Shown here piece after piece: positions 6,717 to 14,630 of a stretch of 28,706 nucleotides of DNA. How positions within the stretch are numbered: the stretch's first letter is position 1; every line of letters begins with the position of its first letter. Origin of the DNA: JBHHZJ01 sp046758005 (lineage in GTDB: Bacteria > Pseudomonadota > Alphaproteobacteria > Kiloniellales > J153); NCBI GenBank assembly GCA_046758005.1, contig JBHHZJ010000042.1:1-28706 (forward strand). The letters run 5' to 3'. The position numbers and the translations under genes are program-made. The notes under the pieces were generated by a model. That model was not told the origin of the DNA, did no database searches, and saw only the letters and a program-made list of their open reading frames with translations.

Positions 6717-8666
6717 TCAGCCGGCCTTGTTGACGCGCATGTACCACTCGACCAGGCGGCGCACCTGACGCTCGGTGTAACCACGCTCCTTCATGCGCTG
6801 CACGAACTGGGTGTGCTGCTTGTCGGTGTTGCTGTCCTTCTTGGTCCCGAAGCTGATCACGGGCAGCAGGTCCTCGACCTGGCTGAACATGCGTTTCTCG
6901 ATGACCTCGCGCAGCTTTTCGTAGCTGGTCCAGGACGGGTTCTTGCCCCCGTTCTTGGCCCGGGCGCGCAGCGCGAACTTGACCACCTCGTTGCGGAAGT
7001 CCTTGGGATTGGCGATGCCCGCCGGCTTTTCGATCTTGGACAGCTCGCCGTCCAGCACCTCGCGGTCGAACACATGGCCGGTGTCCGGGTCCTTGTAGTC
7101 CTGGTCCTCGATCCAGGCGTCGGCGTAGGCGATGTAGCGGTCGAACAGGTTCTGCCCGTACTCGGTGTAGGACTCGAGGTAGGCCTTCTGGATCTCGTGC
7201 CCGATGAACTCGGCGTAGCGCGGCGCGAGCTCGGACTTGATGAACTCCAGGTAGCCGGACTCGGTCTCGCCCGGGAACTGCTCGCGCTTGATCGCCTGCT
7301 CCAGGATGTACATCAGGTGAACGGGGTCGGCGGCCACCTCTTCGGTGTCGTAATTGAAGGTCTCCGAGAGCACCTTGAAGGCGAAGCGCGTGCTCACGCC
7401 GGTCATGCCCTCGTCCACGCCGCCGGCATCGCGGTACTCCTGCACCGACTTCGCCTTCGGGTCGACATCCTTGAGGTTCTCGCCGTCGTAGACCCGCATC
7501 TTCGAGAACAGCGACGAGTTTTCGTGCTCGCGCAGCCGGGTGGAGACGCAGAAACGGCTCAGGATCTCCAGCACCTCGGAGGAGCAGGGCGTGCCGCCCA
7601 GCTCGCTTTCGCGGAGCAGCTTGTCGTAGATCTTCTTCTCCTCCGACACGCGCAGGCAGTACGGCACCTTGACCACGGAGATGCGGTCGAGGAAGGCCTC
7701 GTTGTTCTTGTTGTTCTTGAATTGCTGCCACTCGGCCTCGTTCGAATGGGCGAGCACAATGCCCTGGAAGGGGAACCCGCCGAAGTTCTCCGTGCCCTGG
7801 TAGTTGCCTTCCTGGGTCGCGGTCAGCAGCGGATGCAGGACCTTGATCGGCGCCTTGAACATCTCGACGAACTCGAGCAGCCCCTGCGTCGTGCGGTTGA
7901 GTCCGCCGCTGAAGCTGTATGCGTCCGGGTCGTTCTGGCTGAAATGCTCGAGCTTGCGGATGTCGACCTTGCCGACCAGCGCGGAGATGTCTTGATTGTT
8001 CTCGTCGCCCGGCTCGGTCTTGGCCACGCAGATCTGGCGCAGCTTGGACGGCATCAGCTTGACGACGCTGAACCTCGCTATGTCGCCATCGAACTCGTCC
8101 AGGCGCTTGGTTGCCCACGGCGAGATGAGCCCGGTCAGGCGCCGCCGGGCGACGCCGTACTTGTCCTCGAGCAGATCGGCCATGCGCTGCGGATTGAACA
8201 GGCCGAGCGGCGATTCGAACACCGGGCTGATCTGGTCGCCGGCCTTCAGCACGTAGATCGGCCGCTCCTCCATCAGCTGCTTCAGGCGCTCGGCGAGCGA
8301 GGACTTTCCGCCGCCGACGGGCCCGAGCAGGTACAGGATCTGCTTGCGCTCCTCGAGGCCTTGGGCGGCGTAGCGGAAGTAGCCGACGATGCGCTCGATC
8401 GTGTCTTCCATGCCGTAGAAGTCATGGAAGGCCGGATAGACCTTGATCGTCCGGTTCAGGAAGATGCGGCCGAGGCGCTCGTCCATGCTGGTGTCGATCA
8501 GCTCCGGCTCCCCGATCGCGGCGATCATCCGCTCGGCGGCCGTCGCGTACATCGACGGGTCTTCCCTGCAGCCGAGGAGGTACTCCTGCAAGGTCATCTC
8601 CTCGTGCTTCTCGCGGCTGTATAGTTCGGCGAAGATGTCGAACACGTCGGGGCTTTGCACGTTCAT
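6717..8666 (-). CDS. prkA: PrkA family serine protein kinase (YeaG)
   Basis: This 649-residue protein is the full length of the family. The N-terminal AAA-like PrkA domain carries a Walker A motif, GPVGGGKS, at residues 115-122. The segments QGTENFGGFPFQGIVLAHSN and LDRISVVKVPYCLR are typical of the ATPase core. The C-terminal domain shows distant kinase similarity in family annotation. Homologues have reported roles in nitrogen starvation, sustained stress and sporulation. The ATG at 8666 gives the usual MNVQSPDVFDIF-type start; an in-frame ATG at 8687 is less likely. It is the first gene of the prkA-yeaH-spoVR operon. An AT-rich patch at about 8720-8760 is the likely promoter region. I found no good sigma-54 element. 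Confidence 0.95.
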   Translation of the reverse strand: MNVQSPDVFDIFAELYSREKHEEMTLQEYLLGCREDPSMYATAAERMIAAIGEPELIDTSMDERLGRIFLNRTIKVYPAFHDFYGMEDTIERIVGYFRYAAQGLEERKQILYLLGPVGGGKSSLAERLKQLMEERPIYVLKAGDQISPVFESPLGLFNPQRMADLLEDKYGVARRRLTGLISPWATKRLDEFDGDIARFSVVKLMPSKLRQICVAKTEPGDENNQDISALVGKVDIRKLEHFSQNDPDAYSFSGGLNRTTQGLLEFVEMFKAPIKVLHPLLTATQEGNYQGTENFGGFPFQGIVLAHSNEAEWQQFKNNKNNEAFLDRISVVKVPYCLRVSEEKKIYDKLLRESELGGTPCSSEVLEILSRFCVSTRLREHENSSLFSKMRVYDGENLKDVDPKAKSVQEYRDAGGVDEGMTGVSTRFAFKVLSETFNYDTEEVAADPVHLMYILEQAIKREQFPGETESGYLEFIKSELAPRYAEFIGHEIQKAYLESYTEYGQNLFDRYIAYADAWIEDQDYKDPDTGHVFDREVLDGELSKIEKPAGIANPKDFRNEVVKFALRARAKNGGKNPSWTSYEKLREVIEKRMFSQVEDLLPVISFGTKKDSNTDKQHTQFVQRMKERGYTERQVRRLVEWYMRVNKAG

Positions 8667-9240
8667 GGCGAAGACTCGTCCAAGCAAAAAACAGAACCGG
8701 CACTATCCCAGGCTGCGGCAATAAGGTTAAAATCTTCTTTACGTTTATTGAAATTTTCGTGCGCTCTGATGGATCCGTGCGGCGGCCGCACGAATCTTGC
8801 CGCAATTCCTCGATGGTGCCGTTTGGTCGCAAGGCGCGTGCGCATGCCTATCACATGCCGCCAACCGCGCCGAATTCGAAGTGACGCGCGTCACACCTCA
8901 AGCGCTTGTGACTGAAAGATTATTGCGTTGCACGAAACGGCGCGGCGGCGAGGCGGTTTCGGCCGTTGGCCTGTTCCGGTTCCACCACAGTCGCGTAGTC
9001 GCTGGGCGCGGGGCCTGGGCTCCTTGCAGCCGAGGCCGGGCCGAGCGCGGCCGGTCTTTCGACCGAATTGCGACCACAGCCTCCGCGTCGACGAAGCGCT
9101 CGGAGTCGCCGTGCGCAACGGGAACTACGAGGACCTTGTGCGGCCCCTGCTCGGCGCGGAAAAGCCCCTGACGCCCCGATGGATTACGGTCCCTGACACC
9201 GCTAAGCTGTTCTCGCAGCAATGGGGCCTTGGAGAGGCTC
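8667..9240. other. 574-bp divergent intergenic region between prkA and the cyclase gene
   Basis: No gene is recognised here; open frames on both strands have no recognisable domain and look like GC-driven noise. It must hold the promoters of prkA (leftward) and of the cyclase (rightward). Visible elements are an AT-rich block at 8720-8760 and an 8-bp-arm palindrome centred on 8784 (cgtgcggc/gccgcacg, 1-nt spacer), a possible operator for the prkA operon. Confidence 0.5.
8776..8792. promoter_or_regulatory. Short palindrome upstream of prkA
   Basis: Arms cgtgcggc and gccgcacg surround one central base. It lies about 110 nt upstream of the prkA start, just beyond the AT-rich patch, which is a reasonable operator position. 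Such GC palindromes also arise by chance in this composition, so function is only suggested. Confidence 0.3.
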
Positions 9241-10509
9241 GTGTCACAACAAAAGGTTTCCCGTAGGCTCGTCGCGATTTTTGCGGCCGACGTCGTCGGC
9301 TACAGCCGCCTCATGCGTGACGACGAGGAGGGGACGCTCGCGACCCTGCGCGCCTACCGCGACGTAATGGATGGGCTGGTCGGCGAATACGATGGCCGGG
9401 TCTTCGCGGGCGAGGGCGACAGCGTGATGGCCGAGTTCCCGAGCCCCGTGCAGGCGGTGCGTTGTGCCGCGCGCATTCAAGAAGAACTGGAGCGGCGCAA
9501 TGCCGAACTGCCTGAGGCACGGCGCATGCACTTCCGCATCGGTGTCAATCTCGGCGACGTCATGGTCGAGGACGGCAACCTCTTCGGCGACGCCGTGAAC
9601 ATTGCGGCGCGACTCCAGGGCCTGGCAATTCCTGGCGGAATTTGTATCTCCGACAGCATCTACCAACAGATCAGACACAAGGTCACGCTTGGCTATGAGC
9701 ATCTTGGCGAGCTTGTGGTTAAGAACATTGCCGAGCCGATTGTCGCCTACCACGTGCTCACGACCCCGGAAGCCGCCGGTAAAATACTTGGCCGGAAATG
9801 GGCACGAACGAGAGGCGGGCGCCGGGCGGCGCTTGCCGCGATCGTTGTCCTGGCAGTCGTCGCAGGTGGCATCGCGGCATGGCTGCGACCCTGGACGCCG
9901 GCGGTCGAACCGGGGTCGGGTAAACCCTCGGCCTTTCCGCAAATTGCACGCCCAGGGCGACATTTCCGGGTGGCGCGGCCGGCCGAACTGGCGGACGCCG
10001 ACGCGCTCACCATTTACGATCGCATCCTCGACGATATGGTGGCCGTATACCGGAAGTCGGGAAATCCGCACGCCGGCGTCTATCACACGTGGCGCCGGTA
10101 CAACACGGTGCCCTACCTGTCGGCCACGCACGGCAGACGATACGTCAACAATTACGCCAACGACCCAGCCAAGGCCTACGGCAGGTTCGAAGAGGCAGGC
10201 ACCTTGCCGGCGGGCTCGGTCTTGGCCAAAGACAGCTTCGAAGTGACCGATCGCGGCGATGTCCACACGGGGCCGTTGTCGCTCATGGAAAAGATGCAGC
10301 CTGGCTTCAATCCGGAAGGGCGCGACTGGCGCTACACCATGATTCTGCCGGATGGCGCCCTATTCGGTACTACGAACGGTGAGGGGTCGGAACGCGTCGA
10401 ATTCTGCATGGAATGCCATATCGCAGCCGGCGACGAACAGGACCACCTCTTCTTCGTTCCAGCGCGGCACCGGGTGCGTTTCCTTAACCTGGACGCGCCG
10501 CCGGACTGA
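9241..10509 (+). CDS. Membrane-anchored class III nucleotide cyclase fused to a cytochrome P460-like haem domain
   Basis: This 422-residue protein has three parts. Residues 8-172 form a class III adenylate/guanylate cyclase domain with metal-binding D17 (FAADVVGYSRL) and D60 (GEGDSVMAEF) and the transition-state pair N120/R124 (GDAVNIAARLQG). A basic stretch (KWARTRGGRR) precedes one transmembrane helix at about 196-214, predicting cytoplasm-in, C-terminus-out. Residues 258-407 resemble cytochrome P460: the pattern THGRRYVNNYAN, AGSVLAKDSF, DVHTGPLSLMEKM and RDWRYTMILPDG ends in the haem c motif C389-M-E-C392-H393. K330 is a candidate for the P460 Lys-haem cross-link, 63 residues before the haem His. 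The GTG at 9241 is preferred because GGAGAGG lies just upstream; a TTG at 9229 is the alternative. ATP versus GTP preference and ligand are unknown. Related cyclases usually carry TPR repeats after the helix. Confidence 0.85.
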   Translation: MSQQKVSRRLVAIFAADVVGYSRLMRDDEEGTLATLRAYRDVMDGLVGEYDGRVFAGEGDSVMAEFPSPVQAVRCAARIQEELERRNAELPEARRMHFRIGVNLGDVMVEDGNLFGDAVNIAARLQGLAIPGGICISDSIYQQIRHKVTLGYEHLGELVVKNIAEPIVAYHVLTTPEAAGKILGRKWARTRGGRRAALAAIVVLAVVAGGIAAWLRPWTPAVEPGSGKPSAFPQIARPGRHFRVARPAELADADALTIYDRILDDMVAVYRKSGNPHAGVYHTWRRYNTVPYLSATHGRRYVNNYANDPAKAYGRFEEAGTLPAGSVLAKDSFEVTDRGDVHTGPLSLMEKMQPGFNPEGRDWRYTMILPDGALFGTTNGEGSERVEFCMECHIAAGDEQDHLFFVPARHRVRFLNLDAPPD

Positions 10510-10662
10510 TGGCTGGACCCCACGCGTTCGATCATGCGTCCTTACCGGGATGCGGGCGAAGGCAGCCAAAGAACGCCGTGATTCCAAGAGATCCTGCATT
10601 GGAGGATGATCACCTCGCGCGGGCCTTTGCGTCGAACTCGACCGCTTCACGATAGGGCGGGG
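10510..10662. other. Convergent intergenic gap
   Basis: These 153 bp separate the converging cyclase and soxG genes. I see no gene and no clear hairpin terminator. Confidence 0.5.
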
Positions 10663-11298
10663 CTATCCCTCGACGACCGCCACGCCGTACTCGCGCGCGG
10701 CGTCCTCGAGCCAGCGCCAGAGGTATTCGGCGAGGCTGCGCGGCACGTAGACGTCGAAGGCCGGGCCGTCATCCGCCTCCTCGCCGCCGGCCAGGTGCAG
10801 GACGACCGCGGCCTTGGCCAGGTGGCTCTGCGCGCACTGCCCCGGGGTAAAGACCCGGGGATGGAAGTCGAGCGGGCAGCCCTTCTGCAAGACCGCGCGG
10901 GCCCCGGGGCCGGAGACGCGGATGCAGGTCCGGGTCTCGCTCACGTCGGTGATCGCGCAAACGTGACCGGCCAGCGCCGCGCGCAGCTTGGCGACGGTGC
11001 CGGGCCCGGCCTCCGGGCCGGGGCCGGGCGTGACGATCCACCACTCGTCGGGCCCGAGCCACAGGGCGATCGCGCCGCCACCGCCCGCGGTCGTGTTCGG
11101 CTCGAGCGGCAGGGCGAAGCCGAAGGCCGCCTCGAAGGCGGCCGTGAAGCCCGGGTCGGCCGGCTTGCCGCGCAGGTCGGCGATGCCGGGGAAGGGCCGC
11201 TCGGCCATGGCCACGCCCGCCTCGCCGCGGCTCGCTCGGGCGCGCCCGTCGAGCCCGAGGTGGGCGAGGGCGCTCTGGCGAAGGTAGCGCTCAACCAT
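10663..11298 (-). CDS. soxG: Sarcosine oxidase subunit gamma
   Basis: This 211-residue protein is the smallest folate-fold (GcvT-like) subunit of heterotetrameric sarcosine oxidase. It shows ALWLGPDEWWIVTP, DVSETRTCIRVSGPGARAVLQKGCPLDFHP and the YVPRSLAEYLWRWLEDAA tail seen in SoxG proteins. It helps assemble the complex around the alpha-subunit folate site and has no known separate activity. Its ATG at 11298 overlaps the soxA stop by 8 nt (ATGGTTGA), so translation is probably coupled. It is the last gene of soxBDAG, and no terminator is obvious after it. Confidence 0.93.
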   Translation of the reverse strand: MVERYLRQSALAHLGLDGRARASRGEAGVAMAERPFPGIADLRGKPADPGFTAAFEAAFGFALPLEPNTTAGGGGAIALWLGPDEWWIVTPGPGPEAGPGTVAKLRAALAGHVCAITDVSETRTCIRVSGPGARAVLQKGCPLDFHPRVFTPGQCAQSHLAKAAVVLHLAGGEEADDGPAFDVYVPRSLAEYLWRWLEDAAREYGVAVVEG

Positions 11299-14200
11299 GC
11301 AGCCGCTTGCCCTCCGGATCCAGGAACACGGGCTCGGCGATGGTGCAGGCCACGCTCGCGCCGGCGGCGGGCGGCGCGTACAGCTTCTGCCCCTTGCGGG
11401 CGCGTCCGCCCTTGACCAGGGCGAGCGCGATCGAGCGGCCGAGGTTGGGGCTGTAGTAGCTCGAGGTGACGTGGCCCACCATGGGCACGGGCGGCTTGGC
11501 GAGCGCGCGCTCGACGAGCTGCGCGCCCTCGGGCAGGACCTCCTGCGGGTCGTCGGTCAAAAGGCCCACGAGCTGCTTGCGGTCGGGCTTGAGCATGTCG
11601 GGACGGGCGAGCGAGCGCCGCCCGACGAAGTCCTTCTTCTTCGACACGATCCAGTCCATGCCGAGGTCGATGGGCGTCACCGAGCCGTCGGTCTCCTGGC
11701 CGACGATGATGAACCCCTTCTCGGCGCGCAGGACGTGCATCGCCTCGGTGCCGAAGGGGGTGATGTCGTATTTCGCGCCCGCCGTCATCACGGCCTGCCA
11801 GAGGGCCAGGCCGCAGCTCGCCGGCACGTTGATCTCGTAGCTCGCCTCGCCGGTGAAGGAGACACGGAACACGCGCGCGGGGATGCCGGCCACCGTGCCC
11901 TCGGCCAGCCCCATGTGCGGCAGGGCCTCGGGCGACAGCGCGATGTCCTCGCTCAGCTCGGCGAGCAGCCGGCGCGCGTTCGGCCCGGCGATCGAGACCG
12001 TGGCGAACTGCTCGGTGACGCTGGTCAGGTACACCTCGAGGTCGGGCCATTCGGTCTGCAGGTATTCCTCCAGGTGGGCGAGCACGGAGGCGGCGTTGCC
12101 TGTGGTCGTGGTCATCAGGAAGTGGGTCTCGCCCAGGCGCGCGGTCACGCCGTCGTCCATGACCATGCCGTTCTCGCCCAGCATCAGCCCGTAGCGGCAG
12201 CGCCGCACCTCCAGCTTCTTCCAGGCGTTGGTGTAGACCCGGTTGAGCAGCTCCGCGGCGTCCGCGCCCTGGATGTCGATCTTGCCGAGCGTCGAGGCGT
12301 CGAGCACGCCGAGCGAATCGCGCACCGCCTTGACCTCGCGGTTGACCGCCTCGTGCATCGTCTCGCGCGCCCGCGGGTAGTACCACGGGCGCTTCCACTG
12401 ACCCACGTCCTCGAACACGGCGCCGTTGCGCTCGTGCCAGGCGTGGATCGGGGTCTTGCGCACCGGGTCGAGAAGGTCGTCCACGTCGCGTCCGGCGAAC
12501 GCGCCGAAGGCGACCGGCGTGTAGGGCGGGCGGAACGTTGTGACGCCGACCTCGGTGATCGGCCGGTCGAGCGCCTCGGCGACGATGCCGATGGCGTTCA
12601 CGTTGCCGGTCTTGCCCTGGTCGGTGCCCATTCCCGTGGTCGTATAGCGCTTGACGTGCTCGATCGACCGGTAGCCCTCGCGCACCGCCAGCTTAAGGTC
12701 GGCCGCGGTCACGTCGTTCTGGAAGTCGACGAAGTGCTTGCCGCGTTGTCCGAGCGGCTTGTCCGAGGGCACCAGCCAGACCCGGCGCGCCGGGAGGAAG
12801 CCTGTGTCTTCGGCCGTGGGGGTTTTCCTCCTGCGCCCGCCCGCCTTGAAGCCGGCGTCCTTGGCCGCCTGCTCGCCGGCGGCGGCGCCCTGGGCCAGGC
12901 AGGCGCCGAGGCCGAAGGCGCCGTTGCACGCCCCGGCCGAGCGCTCGGCCTGGACCGACCGCCCCGGCACGAAGGACCCGAGCTCCTCGTCGAAACGTAC
13001 CTGGCCGCGCGACTGGCTGAACAGGTGCAGGGTCGGGTTCCAGCCGCCGGACATGGCGACGAGGTCGCAGTCCAGGGGCTCGGCCGTGCCGACGATCCGC
13101 TCGCCGTCCTCGCTCAGGCGCGCGACGCGGACCTGTTCGACGCGCTTGTCGCCGCGGGTGCCGACGAGCGCGTGCCCGGAGAGGACCGGCAGGCCGGCGG
13201 CTTCGGCCCGTTCCGAGGCCGGCCCCTCGGGGTCGGGCCGCAGATCGACGATGCCGGCGATCTCGATGCCCGCCGCGGCCATGTCGAGCGCCGCCCGGTA
13301 GGCGCCGTCGTTGTTGGTAAAGACCACCGCCTTCGCGCCCGGCTTCACGGCGTAGCGGTTGAGGTAGGTCCGGCACGCCCCCGCGAGCATGATCCCCGGC
13401 CGGTCGTTGTCGCAGAACACGAGCGGGCGCTCGAGCGCGCCGGTGGCGAGCACGACCTGCTTGGCGCGCAGCTTCCACAGGCGTTGGCGCGGCAGGTGCG
13501 CCGGCTTGTCCGCCAGGTGATCGGTGACCCGTTCGAGCAGGCCGACGAAATTGTGGTCGAAGTAACCGTAGGCGGTGGTGCGGGTCAGGATCGTGACCTC
13601 CTCCAGCGCCTCGAGCTGCCGGCGCGCCTCGCCGACCCAGTCGAGCGCCGGCTTGCCGTTGATGGTCTCGCCGGCGAGCCCGAGCAGCGCTCCGCCCAGG
13701 GCCGCGTCCTGTTCGGCCAGCACCACCCGCGCCCCGGCGCGGCCCGCGGCGAGCGCCGCGGCCAGGCCCGCCGGCCCCGCGCCGACGACCAGAACGTCGC
13801 AGTGGGCGAAGGTCTTGTCGTAACGGTCCGGGTCGCGCGCGGCCGGCGCGCGGCCGAGGCCCGCGGCGTGGCGGATGAAATACTCGTACTTCATCCACAG
13901 CGCCGCCGGCCACATGAAGGTCTTGTAATAGAAGCCCGCGGGGAAGATGCGCGACAGCCGGTCGTTGACCGCCCCGACATCGAAGCCCAGGCTCGGCCAG
14001 CAATTCTGCGGCCGGGCGCTCAGGCCCTCGACCAGCTCGACCTGGGTTGCGCGCATGTTGGGATCGGTGGCGGCGCCTCCGCCCAGTTGGACGAGCGCGT
14101 TGGGTTCCTCCACGCCGGCCGCGAGGATCCCGCGCGGGCGGTGGTACTTGAAGCTGCGTCCGACCAGGTGCACGCCGTTGGCGAGCAGGGCCGAAGCCAG

Positions 14201-14314
14201 GGTATCGCCCGCGTAGCCCTGGTACGGCCGGCCGTCGAAGCGGAACCGCACCGGCTCGGTCCGGTCGATCAGGCCCCCTTCGGGCAGGCGGAAGCTGGCC
14301 GGCACGGTCCTCAC
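11291..14314 (-). CDS. soxA: Sarcosine oxidase subunit alpha
   Basis: This 1007-residue protein is the full length of the family. The N-terminal domain resembles a 2Fe-2S ferredoxin-like fold (GRPYQGYAGDTLASALLANG). A dinucleotide-binding domain follows with VVGAGPAGLAAALAAGRAGA (GxGxxG at 178-183), which in known enzymes binds NAD+. The C-terminal third is a GcvT-like aminomethyltransferase fold that binds tetrahydrofolate and captures the methyl group as 5,10-methylene-THF; typical segments are LGVLDASTLGKIDIQGADAAE and GQETDGSVTPIDLGMDWIV. Translation starts at a GTG at 14314, 6 nt after the soxD stop, with no strong ribosome-binding site of its own, which suggests coupling. Homologous enzymes oxidise sarcosine to glycine in the cytoplasm. 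Confidence 0.96.
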   Translation of the reverse strand: MRTVPASFRLPEGGLIDRTEPVRFRFDGRPYQGYAGDTLASALLANGVHLVGRSFKYHRPRGILAAGVEEPNALVQLGGGAATDPNMRATQVELVEGLSARPQNCWPSLGFDVGAVNDRLSRIFPAGFYYKTFMWPAALWMKYEYFIRHAAGLGRAPAARDPDRYDKTFAHCDVLVVGAGPAGLAAALAAGRAGARVVLAEQDAALGGALLGLAGETINGKPALDWVGEARRQLEALEEVTILTRTTAYGYFDHNFVGLLERVTDHLADKPAHLPRQRLWKLRAKQVVLATGALERPLVFCDNDRPGIMLAGACRTYLNRYAVKPGAKAVVFTNNDGAYRAALDMAAAGIEIAGIVDLRPDPEGPASERAEAAGLPVLSGHALVGTRGDKRVEQVRVARLSEDGERIVGTAEPLDCDLVAMSGGWNPTLHLFSQSRGQVRFDEELGSFVPGRSVQAERSAGACNGAFGLGACLAQGAAAGEQAAKDAGFKAGGRRRKTPTAEDTGFLPARRVWLVPSDKPLGQRGKHFVDFQNDVTAADLKLAVREGYRSIEHVKRYTTTGMGTDQGKTGNVNAIGIVAEALDRPITEVGVTTFRPPYTPVAFGAFAGRDVDDLLDPVRKTPIHAWHERNGAVFEDVGQWKRPWYYPRARETMHEAVNREVKAVRDSLGVLDASTLGKIDIQGADAAELLNRVYTNAWKKLEVRRCRYGLMLGENGMVMDDGVTARLGETHFLMTTTTGNAASVLAHLEEYLQTEWPDLEVYLTSVTEQFATVSIAGPNARRLLAELSEDIALSPEALPHMGLAEGTVAGIPARVFRVSFTGEASYEINVPASCGLALWQAVMTAGAKYDITPFGTEAMHVLRAEKGFIIVGQETDGSVTPIDLGMDWIVSKKKDFVGRRSLARPDMLKPDRKQLVGLLTDDPQEVLPEGAQLVERALAKPPVPMVGHVTSSYYSPNLGRSIALALVKGGRARKGQKLYAPPAAGASVACTIAEPVFLDPEGKRLHG

Positions 14315-14320
14315 ACCCAG

Positions 14321-14614
14321 TCAGATCTCGGTCTTGCGCTCGAGCGGGGGCGGCGGCGCGGCCGCCTCGTAGACCGCCAGGATCTCGTAGGTCACGGTAT
14401 TGCGGGCGACGTTGAACCAGCGCCGGCACCCCTGCGCGTGGACCCAGCGCTCGAGGAACACGCCCTTGGTGTTGTCGCGCAGGAACACGTACTCGCACCA
14501 CGCCTCGTCGCTGAGCGTGTCCGGGTCCTCCGGGCGCGCGAGGTGGGCCTGGCCGCCGTAGGAGAACTCGGTCTCGCAGCGCGGGCCGCAGTAGGGGCAT
14601 GGGATGAGCAGCAT
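14321..14614 (-). CDS. soxD: Sarcosine oxidase subunit delta
   Basis: This 97-residue protein begins MLLIPCPYCGPRCETEFSYG. The zinc ligands known for the family are all present at the expected positions: C6, C9, H59 and C63 (WVHAQGC). The delta subunit binds zinc and stabilises the alpha-beta complex. It lies 16 nt after soxB and 6 nt before soxA. Confidence 0.95.
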   Translation of the reverse strand: MLLIPCPYCGPRCETEFSYGGQAHLARPEDPDTLSDEAWCEYVFLRDNTKGVFLERWVHAQGCRRWFNVARNTVTYEILAVYEAAAPPPPLERKTEI

Positions 14615-14630
14615 GGGCCGCGTCCGCGCG

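Noticed and set aside
8667..8860. Sigma-54 promoter upstream of prkA
   Set aside because: GG and GC dinucleotides in sigma-54-like contexts are present, but none has the required spacing; the best candidate is 5 nt too long.
8928..9266. 112-codon plus-strand frame upstream of the cyclase gene
   Set aside because: It has no recognisable domain or convincing ribosome-binding site, and it overlaps the cyclase start in another frame.
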